From Butyrivibrio fibrisolvens (lineage in GTDB: Bacteria > Bacillota > Clostridia > Lachnospirales > Lachnospiraceae), in contig NZ_CP146963.1 in the NCBI RefSeq assembly GCF_037113525.1, forward strand, positions 4,030,001-4,094,000: DNA of 64,000 nt, written 5' to 3'. Below, piece after piece: positions 44,160 to 53,504 of this stretch. The notes beneath the pieces were generated by a model. That model did no database searches. It saw nothing but the letters and a program-made list of their open reading frames with translations, and was not told where the DNA came from. The first letter of the stretch is position 1. The number at the start of each line of letters is the position of its first letter. The translations under genes were made by a program, and so were the position numbers.

Positions 44160-45356
44160 ATGGAAAAATTAGCTATAGATGGCGGAACTCCGGTCCGCGC
44201 AAATAAACTCTTTTATGGCCGTCAGTGGGTAACGGAAGAAGATGCTGAAGAAGTTAAGAAAACCCTTCTTAGTGACTATATCACATGCGGCCCTAAGGTA
44301 GATGAAGCAGAAAAGATGCTCTGCGAGTATACAGGAGCAAAATATGCTGTAGTTGTAACTAACTGTACCGCAGCACTTCACCTTGCAGCTGCTGTTGCTG
44401 GTATAGGTAAGGGTGATGAACTTATAACCACTCCCCTTACATTCATGGCAAGTGCCAACTGTGCTCTCTACTGCGGCGGAAAACCTGTATTTGCAGATAT
44501 CAACCCTGATACCTACAACATAGATCCCGCTTCCATAGAAGCACATATCACACCTAATACTAAGGCTGTAGTAGCAGTAGACTTCACAGGTCAGGTTGTA
44601 GAAGCAGACAGAATAAGAGAAATCTGTGACAAGCATAATCTTGTATTCATCGAAGATGCTGCACACTCTATCGGCTCAAGTTATAAAGGTCGCATGGTCG
44701 GATCAATTGCAGATATGACATGCCTGTCCTTCCATCCGGTTAAAACTGTAACCTGCGGAGAAGGCGGTGCTGTTCTTACAAACAATAAAGAATATTATGA
44801 AAAGCTTTTACTCCTTCGTTCTCACGGTATGGAACATGATGAAAGCAAAATGCTTGAAGGCCCTCATGAAGGCATATGGTACTACGAGCAGCAGATGCTT
44901 GGCTTTAACTATCGAATGACAGATATTCAGGCATCTCTTCTTTGCAGCCAGCTTAGAAAGATTGATTCATTTGTTGCAAGACGTAAGGAAATAGTTAAGA
45001 AGTACGATGAAGCCTTTAAGGATATCCCTGAGATAATCGTTCAGAAGAACATTCCTGAATCAGATACATCCAGACATCTGTATATCATACAGCTTGACCT
45101 TGATAAATTGAACTGCACAAGAAGACAGTTCTTTGATGCCATGAGTGCTGAGAATGTTCAGTGTCAGGTTCACTATGTTCCTGTATACTGGTTCCCATAC
45201 TATAAGAGCCTTGGTTACGAAAAAGGCCTGTGTCCTAATGCAGAAAAAGTATACAAGGGAATCATGAGCATACCGCTCTATCCAAGACTTACAGATAGCG
45301 ATGTAGATGATGTAATACATGCTGTTAAAAAGATAGTTGAAAATTACAGAAAATAA
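44160..45356 (+). CDS. PseC-like nucleotide-sugar aminotransferase
   Basis: A 398-residue DegT-family enzyme resembling PseC, which aminates UDP-2-acetamido-2,6-dideoxy-beta-L-arabino-4-hexulose in pseudaminic acid synthesis. The PLP lysine is Lys195 in LSFHPVKTVTCGEGG; TNCTAALHLAA and VYWFPYYKSLGY are also PseC-like. No other pse gene apart from a generic GNAT is in the window, so it may instead make a 4-amino-4,6-dideoxyhexose. It is a single rightward gene with its own promoter and terminator. No strong AGGAGG; GGAAAGGATAA lies just before the ATG. Confidence 0.88.
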   Translation: MEKLAIDGGTPVRANKLFYGRQWVTEEDAEEVKKTLLSDYITCGPKVDEAEKMLCEYTGAKYAVVVTNCTAALHLAAAVAGIGKGDELITTPLTFMASANCALYCGGKPVFADINPDTYNIDPASIEAHITPNTKAVVAVDFTGQVVEADRIREICDKHNLVFIEDAAHSIGSSYKGRMVGSIADMTCLSFHPVKTVTCGEGGAVLTNNKEYYEKLLLLRSHGMEHDESKMLEGPHEGIWYYEQQMLGFNYRMTDIQASLLCSQLRKIDSFVARRKEIVKKYDEAFKDIPEIIVQKNIPESDTSRHLYIIQLDLDKLNCTRRQFFDAMSAENVQCQVHYVPVYWFPYYKSLGYEKGLCPNAEKVYKGIMSIPLYPRLTDSDVDDVIHAVKKIVENYRK

Positions 45357-45357
45357 A

Positions 45358-45399
45358 AAAATTGGATGGCTGAAATAGCGAATTCAGCCATCCAATTTT
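45358..45399 (+). terminator. Bidirectional terminator
   Basis: AAAATTGGATGGCTGAA and TTCAGCCATCCAATTTT form a perfect 17-bp stem around an 8-nt loop, with A/T tails on both sides. It serves the pseC-like gene and the converging membrane-protein gene. Confidence 0.95.
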
Positions 45400-45423
45400 A
45401 TATTAAATATAAAAAATTACCTA

Positions 45424-46953
45424 TCATTCAAAATCATACAATACTGATTCTTTTTCATAATAATATACAAGGCCGTGTCTCCACTCCTCTATCTCATCGC
45501 AGGTAATAACAGGAGATCCTGACTCAGGCTTTGCTATTCTTACTTCCGGCGCATCCGATTCTTCCAACACTTTAAAATCATATCTTATAGTCCCTGCCCA
45601 CTGAAGTGCATCCCCCGACTTCACTGCATTATAGGCAGCAACCGATGTGTAATATCCATAACTTCCTGCATGTACTATAGTAGCAGCAAATCCAATCGTA
45701 GCACAGACAACCAACGCTCCACACAGTAATGGAAGCCTGGATGTGATCTTATATTTCCTAAGCAGTCTTACATATACCCATCCCATAAGATAAGTAACAG
45801 TCACAGTAAGTAAAACTATATACACCAAATATATAAAGTTCTGAGTTCTGAGAACCTCAGTTTCATCTGAAGTATATATATTGGGAGCCCACATGGCAGA
45901 AAACAGGCAGTACTCAGCAAGGATCAAAAGAAGCGGAAATTTAAATTCAAAGCCAAACTTATCAACCAGTCTCTTAATGATGACCATTGCAAAAGGTAGT
46001 AGCCATGCAATAAACAATAATGATGAAATACTTATAGTCCAGTCAAAGCTATATTTAAGCCCTGCAGAAAAAGACTTAACTATAGTCTCAACTATACCAT
46101 TAGAATTACCCCCCATCGCCTCCATACGGATAGCATTGCCTGGAGCAAGAAAGTTGATCATAGCTCCAATAAACAGGCATATTGTTTCCGGTATAAATGT
46201 AATCAAAAGCTTATTATAACCAGCCTTGTGCTCACAATATTTTTTATTATCTTCTGATTCCTTTCCTGTTAGCTTTCCTTTAAACAAAGCCATAACTCCA
46301 ATAAACAGAAGCATATAGGCCTGAACTATCAGTGCAGTAAGTACTGTAAGATTATTACCACCTGCAACAAGAAACGCTAACAAACACAGTCCAACTTGCG
46401 CTCTTTTGCCTGCTCCGCCCGAAGCAAACACTTTTATATTACACGTAATCAATATAAGCCACATAGCATATATTCCGGTATAGTGGATTGCTCCATTGTA
46501 CCAGGTGAAAGCTTCTGCCGGCTGCTTAATACACTGGAAGGAAATCATCAGTATAAGCAGAGTAATACCGGAACTTATATACTTATCCAATTTAAGGACT
46601 CCTGATACAAAGCTACTAACAAACCAGAATGTAGCTACTCCTAATATAGCTATCATAAGCATCGGTACTATATGATAAAACTCCTGGTTCCATATACCTG
46701 GCTCAAGTGACATGAGAAATGCTGATGTATAAGTTCCCTGCCATAAAGTATAGAAAAATGGAATAGTCTTAAAAGCAGCTCCTATAACCGCAAAAATATT
46801 GTGTGTATGAACCCAGGCTACGTGTGTAAAACGCGAAAATGAGAAGTCATCTACCTGAGCATAGATATGTGGGGATAATTGTATTATGGGAATAAGACTA
46901 AGCATAAATGCAATAGCCAGAATAATTGTCAGATTTTTAAGTAATTTCTTCAT
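45424..46953 (-). CDS. DUF6056-like polytopic membrane protein
   Basis: A 509-residue protein with about ten helices and a soluble C-terminal tail (~450-509). Motifs AQVDDFSFSRF (first outer loop), AFTWYNGAIHYTG and FLAPGNAIRMEA place it with the IS-disrupted protein nearby and, I believe, with the DUF6056 family of putative GT-C proteins. A single leftward gene with a promoter at 46991-47018 and the shared terminator at 45358-45399. Function unproven. Confidence 0.8.
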   Translation of the reverse strand: MKKLLKNLTIILAIAFMLSLIPIIQLSPHIYAQVDDFSFSRFTHVAWVHTHNIFAVIGAAFKTIPFFYTLWQGTYTSAFLMSLEPGIWNQEFYHIVPMLMIAILGVATFWFVSSFVSGVLKLDKYISSGITLLILMISFQCIKQPAEAFTWYNGAIHYTGIYAMWLILITCNIKVFASGGAGKRAQVGLCLLAFLVAGGNNLTVLTALIVQAYMLLFIGVMALFKGKLTGKESEDNKKYCEHKAGYNKLLITFIPETICLFIGAMINFLAPGNAIRMEAMGGNSNGIVETIVKSFSAGLKYSFDWTISISSLLFIAWLLPFAMVIIKRLVDKFGFEFKFPLLLILAEYCLFSAMWAPNIYTSDETEVLRTQNFIYLVYIVLLTVTVTYLMGWVYVRLLRKYKITSRLPLLCGALVVCATIGFAATIVHAGSYGYYTSVAAYNAVKSGDALQWAGTIRYDFKVLEESDAPEVRIAKPESGSPVITCDEIEEWRHGLVYYYEKESVLYDFE

Positions 46954-46990
46954 AATAGTCCTTACTCTTATGTTTTTTATACCAGGATTT

Positions 46991-47018
46991 ATTTTACCAT
47001 GTACTCATTTCAAATCAA
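46991..47018 (-). promoter_or_regulatory. Promoter of the DUF6056-like gene
   Basis: Reading leftward: -35 TTGATT (47018-47013), 16-nt spacer ending TGG, -10 TAAAAT (46996-46991), which makes it an extended -10 type. Confidence 0.55.
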
Positions 47019-47063
47019 AGATTTTAGTATGCTGTATAACCTACCAATAATAACATAGTTCAT

Positions 47064-47093
47064 TTGAATCAAATGGTGTAATATACTTATATT
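47064..47093 (+). promoter_or_regulatory. Candidate promoter of the GT4 gene
   Basis: -35 TTGAAT (47064-47069), 18-nt spacer, -10 TATATT (47088-47093), about 30 nt before the TTG start codon. Confidence 0.45.
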
Positions 47094-47124
47094 AACAGTA
47101 GAATTTTCGGAGGTTTCAACCACT

Positions 47125-48189
47125 TTGAGCAAAGACACCCAAAAAATAAAAGTTCTTATGATCGGGCCCGACCGCAGTGTTCAAGGCGGAGTATCAGGCG
47201 TTGTCAACAACCTGTATGATACAGGTCTTGATCGAAAGATCACTCTTCGCTATATAGGTACTATGGTTGATGGCAGTAAATTTAAAAAGCTTCTTAAAGC
47301 CATCCAGGCTTATATTAAAGTCAGTATATGCATAAAAGACTATGATATACTCCATGTCAATGTTGCTGCTGATGCCAGTTACTATCGTAAATCCCTGTTC
47401 ATGAAGCTTGCTTTAAAGCACAATAAAAAGCTTGTGATACATCAGCATGGCGGCGATATAAACAGATTTTATGGAAATGATCTTAAGGGATCAAAAAGAG
47501 ATGAAATGGTAAGGCTGTTTAATGCCTGTGATAAATTCATCGTTCTTACAAAAGCGCAGTACGATTTCTTCCGTCATATAGTAGATAAAGAAAAGCTCTG
47601 CATGCTTCCAAATACAATTAAGATTCCTGATTACGATATTAGTACCAAAGACTATTCAAACAGGAACATCCTGTTCCTTGGAAGAATATGTAAGGATAAA
47701 GGTATAAACGAGCTTCTGGAAGCTGTTAACAACCTAAAAGACAAGTATCCTGATCTTCACCTTACTCTTGCAGGCCGCTTCGAAGAACCGGAATTCAGAG
47801 AAAAGATTGCTGCTGATTCCAAGCACATATCAGCACCGGGTTGGATCACAGGATCCGATAAGGAAGAGCTCTTAAAAAGTCACTCCATATTTATCCTTCC
47901 GTCCTACTTTGAAGGAATGCCACTGTCTCCAATTGAATCAATGGCTTATGGCTGTGCGACCATCGTGACTAAAGTTGGTGGTATGCAATATATGCTGGAA
48001 GACCAAAAAGAAGGACTTATGATCCAAAGTAAAAGCGCCACAGCTATAGAAAACGCTTTAGACCAGGTCCTTTCAAATGAAAACTACAGAAAACAATTAG
48101 GGCATGCAGGACGTATCCTTTCAGAGAAAAAATATAATATAAATAAAACTGTAGATGACCTCGTTTCAATCTATTCGTCTGTAATATAA
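47125..48189 (+). CDS. Glycosyltransferase family 4
   Basis: A 354-residue GT-B enzyme. The N-terminal domain opens with VLMIGPDRSVQGGVSGVV; the C-terminal domain has NILFLGRICKDKGINELLEAV, the nucleotide-sugar region and the EX7E-type motif SYFEGMPLSPIESMAYG. A retaining cytoplasmic transferase; donor unknown. The start is TTG with GGAGG 11 nt upstream, a long spacing, and no alternative ATG for over ten codons, so expression may be modest. It is the only rightward GT in the locus and has its own promoter. Confidence 0.9.
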   Translation: MSKDTQKIKVLMIGPDRSVQGGVSGVVNNLYDTGLDRKITLRYIGTMVDGSKFKKLLKAIQAYIKVSICIKDYDILHVNVAADASYYRKSLFMKLALKHNKKLVIHQHGGDINRFYGNDLKGSKRDEMVRLFNACDKFIVLTKAQYDFFRHIVDKEKLCMLPNTIKIPDYDISTKDYSNRNILFLGRICKDKGINELLEAVNNLKDKYPDLHLTLAGRFEEPEFREKIAADSKHISAPGWITGSDKEELLKSHSIFILPSYFEGMPLSPIESMAYGCATIVTKVGGMQYMLEDQKEGLMIQSKSATAIENALDQVLSNENYRKQLGHAGRILSEKKYNINKTVDDLVSIYSSVI

Positions 48190-48207
48190 CTCAAAGCAGT
48201 ATAAATA

Positions 48208-48289
48208 AGATGTCCCCTCTTGACCGGTTTGAATTGCTCCAAAATCCAACTTTGGAGACACAGTTCAAACCAGCCAAGAGGGGACATCT
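48208..48289. terminator. Large three-stem hairpin between convergent genes
   Basis: Stem 1: AGATGTCCCCTCTTG/CAAGAGGGGACATCT (15 bp, perfect). After a 3x3 internal loop comes stem 2: GGTTTGAA/TTCAAACC. After a second internal loop comes stem 3: CTCCAAA/TTTGGAG with a 7-nt loop. No T-run follows on either strand. It probably blocks transcription in both directions between the GT4 and GT2 genes, but its 82-nt size and GC-rich base are unlike the other terminators here. Confidence 0.6.
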
Positions 48290-48305
48290 ACTATATTAAA
48301 AATTC

Positions 48306-49280
48306 TTACCTTAAAAGTTCTTTAGACAACAATCCCTGAACAAAGCGTATGCCATATCCAACGTGGGTTGTAAATATGCCGGCCATTGTCAGTATCCATA
48401 CGCTAAAACTTCCCGGTTTATGAATACTAAGAGCAAGCAGTACAAAGTATAAAGCCAATACTCCGCCATATATATACCAGATAAATGGAAAGAATATCGC
48501 AAGGATCGGTCCAAGTATAAGTCCAAGAACAAAAAGGCTTGGAACAAAGTAAGCAAATTTTCTTGATGTCTGTGGAAGCACCTTGGCAAAATATCCTCTA
48601 TGCTTAGCATAATTAGTAGCCTGCTTAAGGTGAGCCTTAAACATCCTTCTGCGATGGTGATATACGAGGATCTCCGGATCGTAAATTATCCTATGACCTG
48701 TATTAACAATATCAAGGCAAAGCTTTGTGTCTTCACCGGGATAATAGTTTGAATCATAACCGCCAATCTTTTTGAACAGATCAGCCTTTACGATAAGGTT
48801 AACACTGGGAAGATCATCAACATCTCTTCTGGGCTCAGGAATATATCGGTATGTATATCCTGCACTGCAAAGCTTAGACTCATATGTCTTACCTGATGCC
48901 TGCTGCCATATATCATCTTCAGGAGCAGTCACGGCAGGGCCTCCAACAGCGCCAACATCACTTCCCTGAAGAAGCTCATATGCCTTTGTAAGCCACTGAG
49001 CTGCAGGATATGCATCATCATCTATAAAAGCAATATACTCACCCTTAGCATACTCAAGCGCCATATCTCTCTTCTCAGCAGGTCCAGTCTCTCCGCTTGG
49101 TATGATCCTCACTTTATCGCCAAGTGCTTTAAAAACATCTTCATTAGCAACCGCATCATCTACATGATCAGGGAATATAAGTATCTCATAATCATCAAAT
49201 TCCATGTTCTTGTAATGAGGCATGGCTGTGCGGATATAATCGTTTATCTCTTTAACAGGTATAATAATCGAAAACTTCAT
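48306..49280 (-). CDS. Glycosyltransferase family 2 with C-terminal helices
   Basis: A 324-residue GT2 enzyme of the type found in exopolysaccharide loci. The GT-A domain shows FSIIIPVKEINDYI, GPAEKRDMALEYAKGEY and FIDDDAYPA, then GEDTKLCLDIVNTGHRI with the likely catalytic acidic residue. Three hydrophobic segments (~240-320) follow. Last gene of leftward block 4; it ends 17 nt from the large hairpin. Confidence 0.9.
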   Translation of the reverse strand: MKFSIIIPVKEINDYIRTAMPHYKNMEFDDYEILIFPDHVDDAVANEDVFKALGDKVRIIPSGETGPAEKRDMALEYAKGEYIAFIDDDAYPAAQWLTKAYELLQGSDVGAVGGPAVTAPEDDIWQQASGKTYESKLCSAGYTYRYIPEPRRDVDDLPSVNLIVKADLFKKIGGYDSNYYPGEDTKLCLDIVNTGHRIIYDPEILVYHHRRRMFKAHLKQATNYAKHRGYFAKVLPQTSRKFAYFVPSLFVLGLILGPILAIFFPFIWYIYGGVLALYFVLLALSIHKPGSFSVWILTMAGIFTTHVGYGIRFVQGLLSKELLR

Positions 49281-49302
49281 AATCTCGTCCTATTTCAAAA
49301 TT

Positions 49303-51123
49303 TTATTTTTGTTTTTCACTATTATTAATTAAATATATAGTAACAGCGATCATTATTGGCATTGACAGTATTACCGGAAGCTGATACCTCATACCATTAC
49401 ATAAAGGAGATGCTAGGCATACTAATAGGTTTATAATGTTCGGTATCAGTATCACATACCCTTTACGGCTTCTAATCCTTATGAAGAACGCTATAAGTAT
49501 AATGGTCAGCCACATATAAGCACCTGGCATGGAAAGATATCTGATCAATGGAAATACCATATTTACATAAATAATACTCTTCAATATCTGAATATTATCT
49601 AAATCCTGGCTTCCATCTACTCCCATTTCGATCAGCTGAGACATAACATTCTCCATATCCTGATTGGGCATATCTCCGTTCGCTTCAGCATTCTGCTCTA
49701 TAGGAGACAGATATCCGTAATTCAGACACATAAAGGCGTCAAAATATACTCCCGGATGCTTAAGTCCCATTTTAAACCATGTAAGAAAATACTTACCAAG
49801 GTTTTCTTTCTGGACAAATACAGTATTCTTTACTGAGTCAGCACAGAATGGCTCGTATATTTCAGGTAGATTATAATAATCGTTAAAAAAGGTTCCCAAA
49901 ACCGCCATCTCTTCTTCGGTTACTTCACCGCCATATTCTTTAACATATCTTGCAGACTGCTGCATCGGAACACTAAGGGCTTCTCTGATATTAACCTTTT
50001 CTATTCCCATAGAATTGAACACAGGGCCATTCACAATGATAGATACTACTATTACAAATGCTGAACATCCCCATAGTAACCTGCGTATAAGTTTCTTCTT
50101 CATCAAGAAAGCCATTACTATCATTACCGGGATCACAGCATAAATTCCATTATTTCTCAGGAATACACAGAGAAGGCCTTCCACTGTCAATATAATGCAA
50201 TCTTTAATTGAAACATTTTCTGTATCCAGACACATAGTGATCAGCTTTGTCAAAAACAGAAGTGTAAAAAGGCCATAGAAAAGATCCTTTTCATACCACT
50301 GCGCAAACATTCCAAAAATGGGGATTATTGCAAAGAACACAGCTATAGCATAGCAAACAATCCTGCCAAAACCAATTCTAGCCATTGTGTAAATACTATA
50401 TCCTATAATGACTGCACCCACTATAGCCTGTACGAACAGATAAAGAAATACACCGTATCTTGGATTCTTAGTTATCCCCTTTCCAATATCAAACAATACT
50501 CCCATTATCCAGGTTGAAAGAGGAGGATGATGTGCTGACACAGAATCAAAATAGTACTGACCAAGCTGTGTTACTCCATCACAGGCAACTGTTCCCGGAA
50601 ATGCCATAACGATCCAAAACAGCCAACCAAGGAATATAACAACAGAAGATATAATAAAGACATCTTTACAAGACGTATTATTTTCTTTGATATTCACCGA
50701 TCCAAGGAATTTGAAAAAGCTCTCTATAGCGGCATAAAATAAAACTGTATATCCCAAGAATCTGAAAATAGTTATATATGTCTGAAACGGATTATCAAAA
50801 AGAGCTGATGTATCCTGTGTCAGCTTATAGCTAAAACACCATATATAAAGAAATGACAGTAAAACAGCGCTTATCAGCTCAGGTATTACTAATTTAAACT
50901 TATCATCACCAAATGCATATGTGAGAAGTGCGTATATACCAAAGCATGATACTACATCGACTATATTTACAGTTGAAACAGAAAATGAAAACTTACTTAC
51001 AAATTCCAGAAGCGAATTTTCTGTCTCTACACCCGTTACCATTACTACAGATGCATTAATTGCACAAACAACAATTATCGAAATGATCGCAAATATCAGC
51101 TTTTTCGTTCTATCTGTCTTCAC
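49303..51123 (-). CDS. Polytopic membrane protein, DUF6020-like
   Basis: A 606-residue protein with about 13 hydrophobic segments. The outer loop after the fifth or so helix carries FPGTVACDGVTQLGQYY and SAHHPPLSTWIMG, which I associate with the DUF6020 family of clostridial putative GT-C proteins; a soluble region (~385-480) follows. It starts at GTG with AAGGTGG upstream. In block 4 between GT2 and GT4 genes. A glycosyl or phosphoglycosyl transferase role is inferred from context. Confidence 0.72.
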   Translation of the reverse strand: MKTDRTKKLIFAIISIIVVCAINASVVMVTGVETENSLLEFVSKFSFSVSTVNIVDVVSCFGIYALLTYAFGDDKFKLVIPELISAVLLSFLYIWCFSYKLTQDTSALFDNPFQTYITIFRFLGYTVLFYAAIESFFKFLGSVNIKENNTSCKDVFIISSVVIFLGWLFWIVMAFPGTVACDGVTQLGQYYFDSVSAHHPPLSTWIMGVLFDIGKGITKNPRYGVFLYLFVQAIVGAVIIGYSIYTMARIGFGRIVCYAIAVFFAIIPIFGMFAQWYEKDLFYGLFTLLFLTKLITMCLDTENVSIKDCIILTVEGLLCVFLRNNGIYAVIPVMIVMAFLMKKKLIRRLLWGCSAFVIVVSIIVNGPVFNSMGIEKVNIREALSVPMQQSARYVKEYGGEVTEEEMAVLGTFFNDYYNLPEIYEPFCADSVKNTVFVQKENLGKYFLTWFKMGLKHPGVYFDAFMCLNYGYLSPIEQNAEANGDMPNQDMENVMSQLIEMGVDGSQDLDNIQILKSIIYVNMVFPLIRYLSMPGAYMWLTIILIAFFIRIRSRKGYVILIPNIINLLVCLASPLCNGMRYQLPVILSMPIMIAVTIYLINNSEKQK

Positions 51124-51199
51124 TTTATACCACCTTACGAGTATTATCTGTTTTTATATCAGCTTAGTAGATATCTTCAAACTATTGATACCTAACAAT

Positions 51200-52327
51200 C
51201 TACATATTTTCCAAGCAATACGCCTGTTCAAACTTCTCTGCTATACTATCCCAAGTATATGAATCATGTATCGTCTTAGAAGCATTAGCTTTTATAGAAT
51301 AAAGCTTATCTTTGTCTTTGACAAGTTCTGTAACTTTATCAAGCCATTCATCTGTAGAAAATGAATTACAGATAATTCCATTATCTCCATCTGATATAAG
51401 CTCTGATGATCCACCATTCACACTGCTAATAACTGCATTTTCAAAGAACATTGCCTCAAGAAGAACCATTCCAAATATCTCATAATTAGATGGAAAGAGC
51501 ATGATATCAGCCTTTTTATAAGCCTGTGCAAGGGCCTTCTGCGGCGCCTTCTCGATATATAGAAATCTTCCAGTATCCTTTAAAGCACTTATCTTATCCT
51601 GCAGCGCTTCAACATATTCTTTGTCTCCAGAACCTACTACTGTACAGAAAGCTTCAGGAACAGAATCAAGGATCCGTTGCATAAGATCAAAAAGAAACGG
51701 CGTATTACGCCTTTCTTCAAGCTTACCAACATAGATAATGTTAACCTTATCACCAGGCATCTGATCCGATATATCGTCTATTCCATCACCTTCAAAAGGC
51801 TTTGTATCAAGTCCCACACCAACACTTGTGACATTCTTAAAACCTTTCGACTTTAAAAAATCCGCTGCAAGGGGACTCTTGGTAAGACAGGTCACTTCAT
51901 CCTTAGCCCTATGGCTAAACGAAAGGAACATAGAATCAAATACCGAGCACTTTAAGTTATATCCCTTATTGAACTTATCAAAATAAGGTCCATGATATAT
52001 AACTACCTTTTTATCATGAATATGAGAATATATCTTCCAGCTCTGAATCTGGTCATATTCATGAACCTGAATAATATCATATCCATCAATAATATTTTTA
52101 AGTTCTTTGCCAAACAGGCCATTCTTGAAGAAATTACGGCCGCGCAAATAATAGATAGTAATCCCCTGCTCATATTCTTCCGTATAGCTCTCTCCTTCTT
52201 CAAGATAAAGGACTATGCCACAGCTATGCCCTCGCTTAACTAAAGCTCGTGACAAGCCTATCTCCTGAACGTTGTAACTATCGATATTAAGTTTATATGG
52301 CCAAGGCCTTACTAAAAGAATTCTCAT
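51200..52327 (-). CDS. Glycosyltransferase family 4
   Basis: A 375-residue GT-B transferase. N-terminal Rossmann domain with LVRPWPYKLNIDSYNVQEIG; C-terminal domain with NIIYVGKLEERRNTPFLFDL and FPSNYEIFGMVLLEAMFFE, the EX7E-type donor motif. No membrane segment. Its start overlaps the upstream membrane-protein stop by 4 nt (ATGA), so the two are co-translated. Confidence 0.92.
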   Translation of the reverse strand: MRILLVRPWPYKLNIDSYNVQEIGLSRALVKRGHSCGIVLYLEEGESYTEEYEQGITIYYLRGRNFFKNGLFGKELKNIIDGYDIIQVHEYDQIQSWKIYSHIHDKKVVIYHGPYFDKFNKGYNLKCSVFDSMFLSFSHRAKDEVTCLTKSPLAADFLKSKGFKNVTSVGVGLDTKPFEGDGIDDISDQMPGDKVNIIYVGKLEERRNTPFLFDLMQRILDSVPEAFCTVVGSGDKEYVEALQDKISALKDTGRFLYIEKAPQKALAQAYKKADIMLFPSNYEIFGMVLLEAMFFENAVISSVNGGSSELISDGDNGIICNSFSTDEWLDKVTELVKDKDKLYSIKANASKTIHDSYTWDSIAEKFEQAYCLENM

Positions 52328-53466
52328 ACCAAAAATCCGTTCCTATCAAGCCACATTATCATAAGCACAAGTTCTGCAAGCGCCATCAGAACCAATATTG
52401 CAATTCGCCACCTACGTTTAAGCTTCATACACCAATCTGAAAAGCAAAGTTCCGTAACAATATCGATATGGAGATATCTCTGCTGACATCCCATTCCTCT
52501 TTGGAATGGGATTATCCAATTAATGATTCCCCATACACGCTCTGAATTCTTCTTAAGAGTACACAGCATTACGAGTATCAAGAGTAATCCTATAACATAT
52601 CCCCAGAACCAAAGCTGTCCTCCGTATAAATCAACGGCTCTTGCAAATACATTAAACATACCCGGCTTTGTATCCTGCATAAAAGCTTTTTGTATGTGAA
52701 CAAATGCAAGTGGATCACCTGTAAGATTCCATAAATGATACATGAATAAAAACATTCCCAAAGGAACCATCATAGTTCCAAGTACAAGTCTAGAATTTGA
52801 AAAAGTCCGTATCACAAACTCCTTGAAAGATTTTGCCTGAATCTTATGTATCCAGTAGAAAAGAATAGCAAATACAAAAAATACTCCAGTATTACGAGTA
52901 GCTGTCATTAATGCTCCGCATACTCCCATTACCAAATATGAATCTTTCTCCATATAATAGAAACACATTGATAAGAACATCAGATACATGGCTTCTGTAT
53001 ACATTATACTCTCATAGAAGCCGCACACTCCCATTACCATCAGTGTAAGATAAAAAAGAGCCTCTTCTGCATTCTTTCTTGTCTCCATGATATAAAGATA
53101 CGAATATATACAAGAAACAAAACAACAGATATTGCTTATCAGAAATCCTGCAAGATCAATATTCATGCCTGTAAGCTTAGTTACAAGTCTTACAGTAAGA
53201 GGATATAAAGGAAAAAATGCCCAACTTGACTGTGCCGTTGCAGATTCGGGATATCCATCTGTCACGATCATCTTATAATAGTTACTATCCCAAATATTAA
53301 TACTTTCAAGGAATCCCTGAAATGTGCTTCCATCCAAATGCCATACATACAACAGAAAAAAGGCGGCACGTGATATTACTATCATTGCCGCTATATATAT
53401 TATTAACTGTGTTCTGGAAGGATTTGTGATGAACTTTTCAATTCCTGATTTTGAATTCATAATCAT
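52324..53466 (-). CDS. PIG-V-like mannosyltransferase-type membrane protein
   Basis: A 380-residue polytopic protein. The first outer loop has WDSNYYKMIVTDGYP followed by SWAFFPLYPLTVRL, and YTEAMYLMFLSMCFYYME follows; these match the PIG-V/GPI-mannosyltransferase 2-like bacterial family (GT-C). It would use a polyprenyl-phosphate sugar on the outer face. The C-terminus (after ~315) is less typical, with a short charged WCMKLKRRWRI before the last helix; I see no proof of a frameshift. It is coupled to the GT4 gene downstream. Confidence 0.78.
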   Translation of the reverse strand: MIMNSKSGIEKFITNPSRTQLIIYIAAMIVISRAAFFLLYVWHLDGSTFQGFLESINIWDSNYYKMIVTDGYPESATAQSSWAFFPLYPLTVRLVTKLTGMNIDLAGFLISNICCFVSCIYSYLYIMETRKNAEEALFYLTLMVMGVCGFYESIMYTEAMYLMFLSMCFYYMEKDSYLVMGVCGALMTATRNTGVFFVFAILFYWIHKIQAKSFKEFVIRTFSNSRLVLGTMMVPLGMFLFMYHLWNLTGDPLAFVHIQKAFMQDTKPGMFNVFARAVDLYGGQLWFWGYVIGLLLILVMLCTLKKNSERVWGIINWIIPFQRGMGCQQRYLHIDIVTELCFSDWCMKLKRRWRIAILVLMALAELVLMIMWLDRNGFLV

Positions 53467-53504
53467 CTTTATCCTTTATCTATAATGTCATAATTTTAAA
53501 CGTC

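Noticed and set aside
52324..53466. Possible frameshift near the C-terminus of the PIG-V-like protein
   Set aside because: The C-terminal ~60 residues look unusual, but the current frame continues into a normal final helix and stops at a 4-nt overlap with the next gene, as expected for an intact gene.
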